Positions 58,740 to 64,000 of a DNA stretch of 64,000 bases are shown one piece after another. The stretch is from Sinotaia quadrata (lineage: Eukaryota; Mollusca; Gastropoda; Architaenioglossa; Viviparidae). The translations under genes were made by a program, and so were the position numbers. The stretch covers positions 106,736,635 to 106,800,634 of the forward strand of contig CM054180.1 of assembly GCA_028829895.1 (NCBI GenBank). The letters are read 5' to 3'. The stretch's first letter is position 1; each line of letters begins with the position of its first letter. A model generated the notes under the pieces. It saw only the letters and a program-made list of their open reading frames with translations, was not told the origin of the DNA and did no database searches.

Positions 58740-60690
58740 AGTTGTCTAGAGAAAGAGAAGAAAAGGCATAACGGAAGCACACCCTTTACTATACTTCACT
58801 GAACTAGTGCCTCGACTTTCAATCATTACCGCGCCAAAGACACAAAGCACTAATGTTAATGAACTACCCGAATCCCCGAGGACACACGGGTATAGAAAGA
58901 AACAGTAAGCATGCTGTCAGACTAGTTAGCCGTTATATTCATAATGCCCTTGTTAGTGAGTATATTTTTTAGGCGCATGGACAGAGGACCGACAGAACAA
59001 GATTTTAGAGTCAATTATAAGAGCTCACAGAATGTCTTATAACTTAATACGGAGAAATGTAGACGCGTTTGAGGCACCAGCCAGTCTACACGACACAATG
59101 GGTTGCTTCAGAACCTAGGACAAATGGTTACACTGCCAGCACATTCATCGACACCCGCAAATAATGACCTCTCAAGAAACTGTCAGGTAAAAAGGAATTC
59201 CTTGGGAACAGGTGAAGATTACCGTACAGTCGATAAACTTGCTGAGAGACACAATTTAGTGATGCATCACACACCGTGACATAGCACACCTGGAATGAAA
59301 TATCTCCCAGACAGGTCTGACTTGACAGCGGATGTAAAAGACTTCAACAAAGGAAACAAATCGCCACGTGATAAGTCGGACATCAATCCATCTTTAAATG
59401 GCTCAAAATTTCATCCACCCTTCATGTCCCTCTACGCCAAGTTAAAAATAGATACCTACATGAACGTGGATGCCAACTAAGTCAATTTCATCAGTAAAAC
59501 CAAATAACAATCACGTAAGGTGTTTTCTTTTTGATGGGTTTTTGTTTTGCGATAAATTTGTGCGAGGATTTTGCGCAGTGCGGCATGTGCTGACCACGTG
59601 ACCATGTATCTGTGTCTATGATGGCACCAAGGATGCCGTAGATTGTCTGCCTGAAACTTGACTGTGGGTGCCGAGCAGTCTGTGGTTTGTCAGTTGAACT
59701 GAGCTCCTGCCGACCGCTGGCGCCGAATTGTGACCGACTTTGTAAATGAAGTGACTTCATGGTAACCGCGGTAAGAAATTGTACGCTGGGGAATTTGATC
59801 TCTACCAAATGGAGTGATCTCCCTTCAGATTAATTCAATGAGATGCGATCTGTGTCCCCAACGCCATACCACTGTGCGTTTTATTCTTAAGGATGAGTGT
59901 TCGACAGTGTGTGGGGATTTTTTTTTTTTGGCGCTTAAATGAGTGGATTCCGAAAGACACGATTGATACACACACGCATGCATGCAAGGATGCGCACAAA
60001 CATACATACACATAAATATAAGAGGGTTGGTACTGATTAAAAAATAATTGATTCGTTAATTAATCCATTAAAATCGAACAATTTGACAAAACAACAAAAG
60101 TTTGTAACATACTTATTAAAAGTCTAAAAGTAGAAATTTTCAGTTTTGTAAAGCTGTGCTCTCCAGATAAATTGGCAAAAGAAAGGTTTAATGTGTTCTT
60201 TATCTGTCATTGTTTCTATTATAATCGGGAATAAGTCCCCCTCCCGGAGTGATATCAATAACACCAGACAAAGTTTTTAGTCGAAAATTTAATCGCTCAA
60301 ACAAAAGATTTAATCGATTACAATTTTAAAGATTATATATATTTATGCATGCACACGAACTTGACACATGCAAATTGTGCCGTCAGCGCGTGTGGCAGGT
60401 GCATAATTATCATCACGGATTATATTTCATGAGATGACTGACTTGTTTACTATTGTTTGTTATATAATTTCCGACGTTTTATTTTTTTATGTCAACTGTA
60501 AGCACACCTTATTTGTTTCTGGTCTTAGCGAGACGAGTGTCTGTTAGTTAATCTTGGGTTTTGTGTCTATATATGAATCTATAGACTAGATTTGTGTTGC
60601 TCTCTAGCATGTAGTGAGGCTAGTCTCTGATCAACTGTTAATAGTTATCTCTCATCCTGAAGCTAGTACCCATACACTCTTAATACTTTT
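58740..60690. other. Unique DNA with a GC-richer island at 59560-59780, no gene assigned
   Basis: The island holds a 105-codon minus-strand frame (59491-59808) with ordinary composition but no recognisable domain and no convincing splice context. It could be an unrelated exon or a regulatory island. Confidence 0.4.
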
Positions 60691-60890
60691 TTGTGTTGAT
60701 GAGGTGTCTATAAACTGGTAATAGATGTCTGTATTAGAGAGGCTAGTATATATAAACTGGTAGTAGATGTCTGTATTAGAGAGGCTATTATCTATAAACT
60801 GGTAGTAGATGTCTGTATTAGAGAGGCTAGTATCTATAAACTGGTAATAGATGTCTGTATTAGAGAGGCTATTATCTATAAACTGTTAAT
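60690..60890. repeat. 42-bp tandem repeat, five copies
   Basis: Units of GTAGATGTCTGTATTAGAGA then GGCTATTATCTATAAACTG. Confidence 0.94.
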
Positions 60891-61545
60891 AATAATTAAG
60901 TTGATCTGAAGAGAAAAAAACAAACAAACAAGCACCTTTACAATTCACCACTATCCCCCCCCCCAAAAAAAAAGTACATTTATACAATCAAGCAAGCATT
61001 TTCCTTCTATATTATCAATAGTTCCTAATGTCACAATTGAATTCGCATACTTGTAAATAATTTATAATTACTTTCAATATAATCGGCTAGATGCAACCTG
61101 TCTGTTGAATTTGTAGTCGGATGTCGATGACTGCGCTTCTGGTGAAGTAAGCTTTAATCATTGTTCAAAGTAATGAGAAGGTTTAACTTATCCCCATCCC
61201 CCTATACACCCCGGGTATGGATAGGGCTGATTGAAATTTCTGGTTTATCCCTTTTTGAGCTTATGTTCATCAAAAGTGGCGAAATTTAAAATGTTCCTAC
61301 CCGGTCTGTGAACTAATGGTTTACCCCGGGAATTCTTATTAATATTTGTCAGCTATCCAAACTATTGAAACGATTAGTACATGGATACTCGCACAAGTAA
61401 AACGAATTGTCAAACTGACAGGTTTAAATGGAGTGCATGCATTTTGTGCGTCAACAATTGTAGATATTTTGTTGTTGTTTGTTTTGTTGAGAGCATCCCT
61501 GGTATAATCACTCACCATCCACATTTATGATAATAAGCTGTAACT
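60890..61545. other. Unique AT-rich DNA, no gene seen
   Basis: Poly-C/poly-A run near 60955-60972; nothing else recognised. Confidence 0.55.
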
Positions 61546-61940
61546 AACAGTTCAATCAGTTAGCCATGGTTCACAGCAGATTACTTTCAAGTAATTATCC
61601 ATGGTTCACAATAATTTCAAGTAATTATCCATAGTTCACAGCAGTTAAAATTCGTAAAATTAATCCATAGTTCATAATGATTAAAAGTTCAATTAATTAC
61701 CTATAGGTCACAGCAATTAAAGTTCATTCAATTAATCCATGGTCATTTATCACGCGTGCATAATGATTACAATTCCATCAAATATCCACTGTTCAAACGA
61801 TTAAATTTTAATTAATTATTAAAGTGCATAACGATTAAAGTTCATTATCACTTAAATGTGATACTTAACGATTAAAGATCAGTCAGTTATCCTTGTTACA
61901 CAGTGATTAAAATTCAATCAAATATATTTAGTTCATAAAG
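61545..61940. repeat. Degenerate minisatellite
   Basis: Decayed variants of ATTAAAGTTCAATTAATTAT then CCATAGTTCACAACG. Confidence 0.8.
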
Positions 61941-62104
61941 ATTAAGCTCACTTCTGTCAATCAAGTCAGTCCCTAAGAACATGCCACTGTAGGAAGTGCA
62001 CACTCTTTCACTCACACGTAATTAGGACAGTAAACGTAAGCCCTTGTACACATCTGGGTGGTGTTTTTTTTTCGGACAATACACACAGCTTCAACACATC
62101 TGAA

Positions 62105-62230
62105 AAAAACATTTCTCTCTACATTAATACGTCACATTCCAAACTCAATGATATTTCTCTCTACATTAATACGTCACAATCCAAACTCAATGATATTTCT
62201 CTCTACATTAATACGTCACATTCCAGACTC
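62105..62230. repeat. 42-bp tandem repeat, three copies
   Basis: Units of ATTTCTCTCTACATTAATAC then GTCACATTCCAAACTCAATGAT. Confidence 0.94.
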
Positions 62231-62439
62231 ATGTTACCGCCACGTATCCCCTCGCCCAACGCTCGGGCAGAGACGCACGAAGGATCAACTATATTATAAT
62301 TAAAAACGCTAGAACAGGGGGAGGCCATGCTTCCTGCTTCGCTACCTTGATACTAGATCGCCAGTGCTAGAGTTTGCCAGCCCACTGAAACTCACATCTG
62401 ATAAAGCAGCTGAAATTAATTTTTATTGCTTCTTAGAAT

Positions 62440-62690
62440 GATCAGACCCGAATTGTTACTGCTTCTGTTGCTGTTAGTTAAATGACACAAATTCTTTTTG
62501 CCGACAACACAGCTTGCTCTGTTGACAGTCGAATGAACAGACCCGAATTGTTACTGCTGCTGGTGGTGTCCTTAAAGTTCATTTCAGTCTTTTGTAGTGC
62601 GAGCTCCAGCTGAAATCTTGTGAAATTTGTTAACTGACAAATTCTTTTTGCCGACAACACAGCTCGCTCTGTTGACAGTCGATAAGAAGG
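62440..62690. repeat. Two-copy direct repeat
   Basis: A block with CAGACCCGAATTGTTACTGC and a block with ATTCTTTTTGCCGACAACAC each occur twice. The second block's copies (62489 and 62640) are about 150 bp apart. Confidence 0.85.
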
Positions 62691-62699
62691 CCAGAGATC

Positions 62700-63120
62700 A
62701 ACGCTTCTCAAGGCCAATGATCAGCACTTCACACCGATGGAGTCAGGAAGATGATCAATGATCAGCACGTCACATCGATGGAGTCGGAAATATGATCAAT
62801 GATCAGCATTTCACAACAATGGAGTCAAAATATGGTCAATGATCAGCACTTATACCAAATGGAGTCAGAAATATGATCAACAATCAGCATTTATACCAAA
62901 TGGAGTAAGAAATATGATCATTGATCAGCACTTCACAACAATGGAGTCAAAAATATGGTCAATGATAAGCACTTATACCAAATGGAGTCAGAAAGATGGC
63001 CAATGATTAGCACTTCACACCAATGGAGTCAGAAAGATGGTCAATAGTCAGCACAGAAAGATGACCAACTATCAGACACACCAGAAAGCTGGCCAATGAT
63101 CAACAATCCACATCAGAAAT
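62700..63120. repeat. About 40-bp degenerate minisatellite, about ten copies
   Basis: Variants of GATCAATGATCAGCACTTCA and CAATGGAGTCAGAAATAT. Confidence 0.9.
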
Positions 63121-63289
63121 ATGGCGACCCTTAAATTACCCTAGGTCCGGTTTATATTTCTGCATTGTATGAATTCGTATGTAGAACGCTGTCTATAAAC
63201 AGAAACATATATCGTTGTGCATAATTGCTTTTAATTCATTTCTTTAATCGACCGACAGCCAAGTTAGCTTATTCGTGGAAGCACCTCTC

Positions 63290-63560
63290 AGTTTAGCTGA
63301 ACGATTTTCTATCGTTATAATCAAGTTTATGCTTAAGTGATTTTCAATTTAACTGAATGATTTTTATCATTATTATGATTTTACCTCTTCAGTGATTTCT
63401 TAGATTAGCTGAATGATTTTCTGTTGCTATAGTCATTTTTATGCTTCAGTGATTTCTCAGCTTCACTGAATGATTTTTCTTTTCGTTATCGTCATTTTTA
63501 TGCTTCAGAGACTTTTCACTTTCACTAATGATCTTTTATCGTATTAATCATTTTAATAAT
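63290..63560. repeat. Degenerate repeat
   Basis: About five decayed copies around TTATGCTTCAGTGATTTCTC and CTGAATGATTTT. The remaining sequence to 64000 is AT-rich with nothing recognised. Confidence 0.75.
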
Positions 63561-64000
63561 TTAAATAAAATAAAATATTTTAGTTGAAAGAGCTTGCTTT
63601 GGAATGTATGTTTTCATATCTATTTTTATACATACAATAATTTTGTCACCGATCGTTGTTGTAATTTAATTTTTTATCCTAAAAGGCATAAACGGTAGAA
63701 TGCCGATCAAGTCTCTGTGCAATTTATGAAAATGGAGATTAAATAATAATAAATCAAACACAACTCACACACACACGCAAACATTAATAGCTTAATAAAC
63801 CTAATTGTTTTGATTTTGTCATTGCTCATAATTTAATCAGTGTTCTTTAAATTGTCAACTTAATTATTCTGCTTATGTAAGTATTCATAATGCAGTAATT
63901 ATTCTTTAAATATACAGCTCAGTAAACTGAATTATATTTTGTACTAGAGTACAAGAAATGAATCATTGTCCTTCATTTATAAATTAATTTTATTCTTTGA

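Overview
The window is eukaryotic, intron-rich and animal: short phase-compatible exons with GT/AG borders, long AT-rich introns, dense micro- and minisatellites, a decayed non-LTR retrotransposon and several non-autonomous DNA transposons. The style (GATA/CTAT arrays, this type of LINE reverse transcriptase, a C3/A2M-family immune gene) fits a mollusc, most likely a gastropod. That placement is inference and the species cannot be named from the sequence.

One gene dominates. On the minus strand, from the start codon at 44329 down to 149 and beyond the left edge, I could chain 31 coding exons. Every junction keeps the reading frame (3,855 coding nt, 1,285 residues), and the product reads as a secreted thioester-containing protein (TEP) of the alpha-2-macroglobulin / complement C3 superfamily. 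In order it has a signal peptide, macroglobulin domains MG1 to MG6 with a short bait-like segment, the A2M core ([18 protein letters not shown]), a CUB/MG7 region, the thioester domain (TED) and the start of the second CUB half. The last part (rest of CUB, MG8 receptor-binding domain, stop codon, 3' UTR) lies left of position 149. No six-cysteine anaphylatoxin domain and no basic alpha/beta cleavage site are visible. The thioester pentapeptide GCGEQ aligns to VDAEE, so neither the cysteine nor the glutamine is present. The TED loop that normally carries the catalytic histidine also looks shortened.

Layout: 1-4.9 kb, last seen exons plus a LINE fragment. 4.9-15.2 kb, TED exons separated by minisatellites. 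15-22.9 kb, A2M core and CUB exons with a hAT-type MITE and a splice-donor-bearing minisatellite. 23.5-25.8 kb, a 2.27 kb inverted-repeat element inside an intron. 25.8-44.4 kb, N-terminal macroglobulin exons and signal peptide. 44.4-64 kb, upstream DNA with a candidate untranslated first exon near 47.5 kb, a pogo/Tigger-like MITE, long tandem arrays and no convincing protein gene.

The most unusual structural theme is that tandem duplications in this gene repeatedly span exon-intron junctions: donors of exons 1, 3, 13 and 18, the acceptor of exon 21 and possibly that of exon 4. Elsewhere a GATA microsatellite itself supplies the 3' splice site of exon 10. The locus therefore holds many decoy splice sites beside the real ones.
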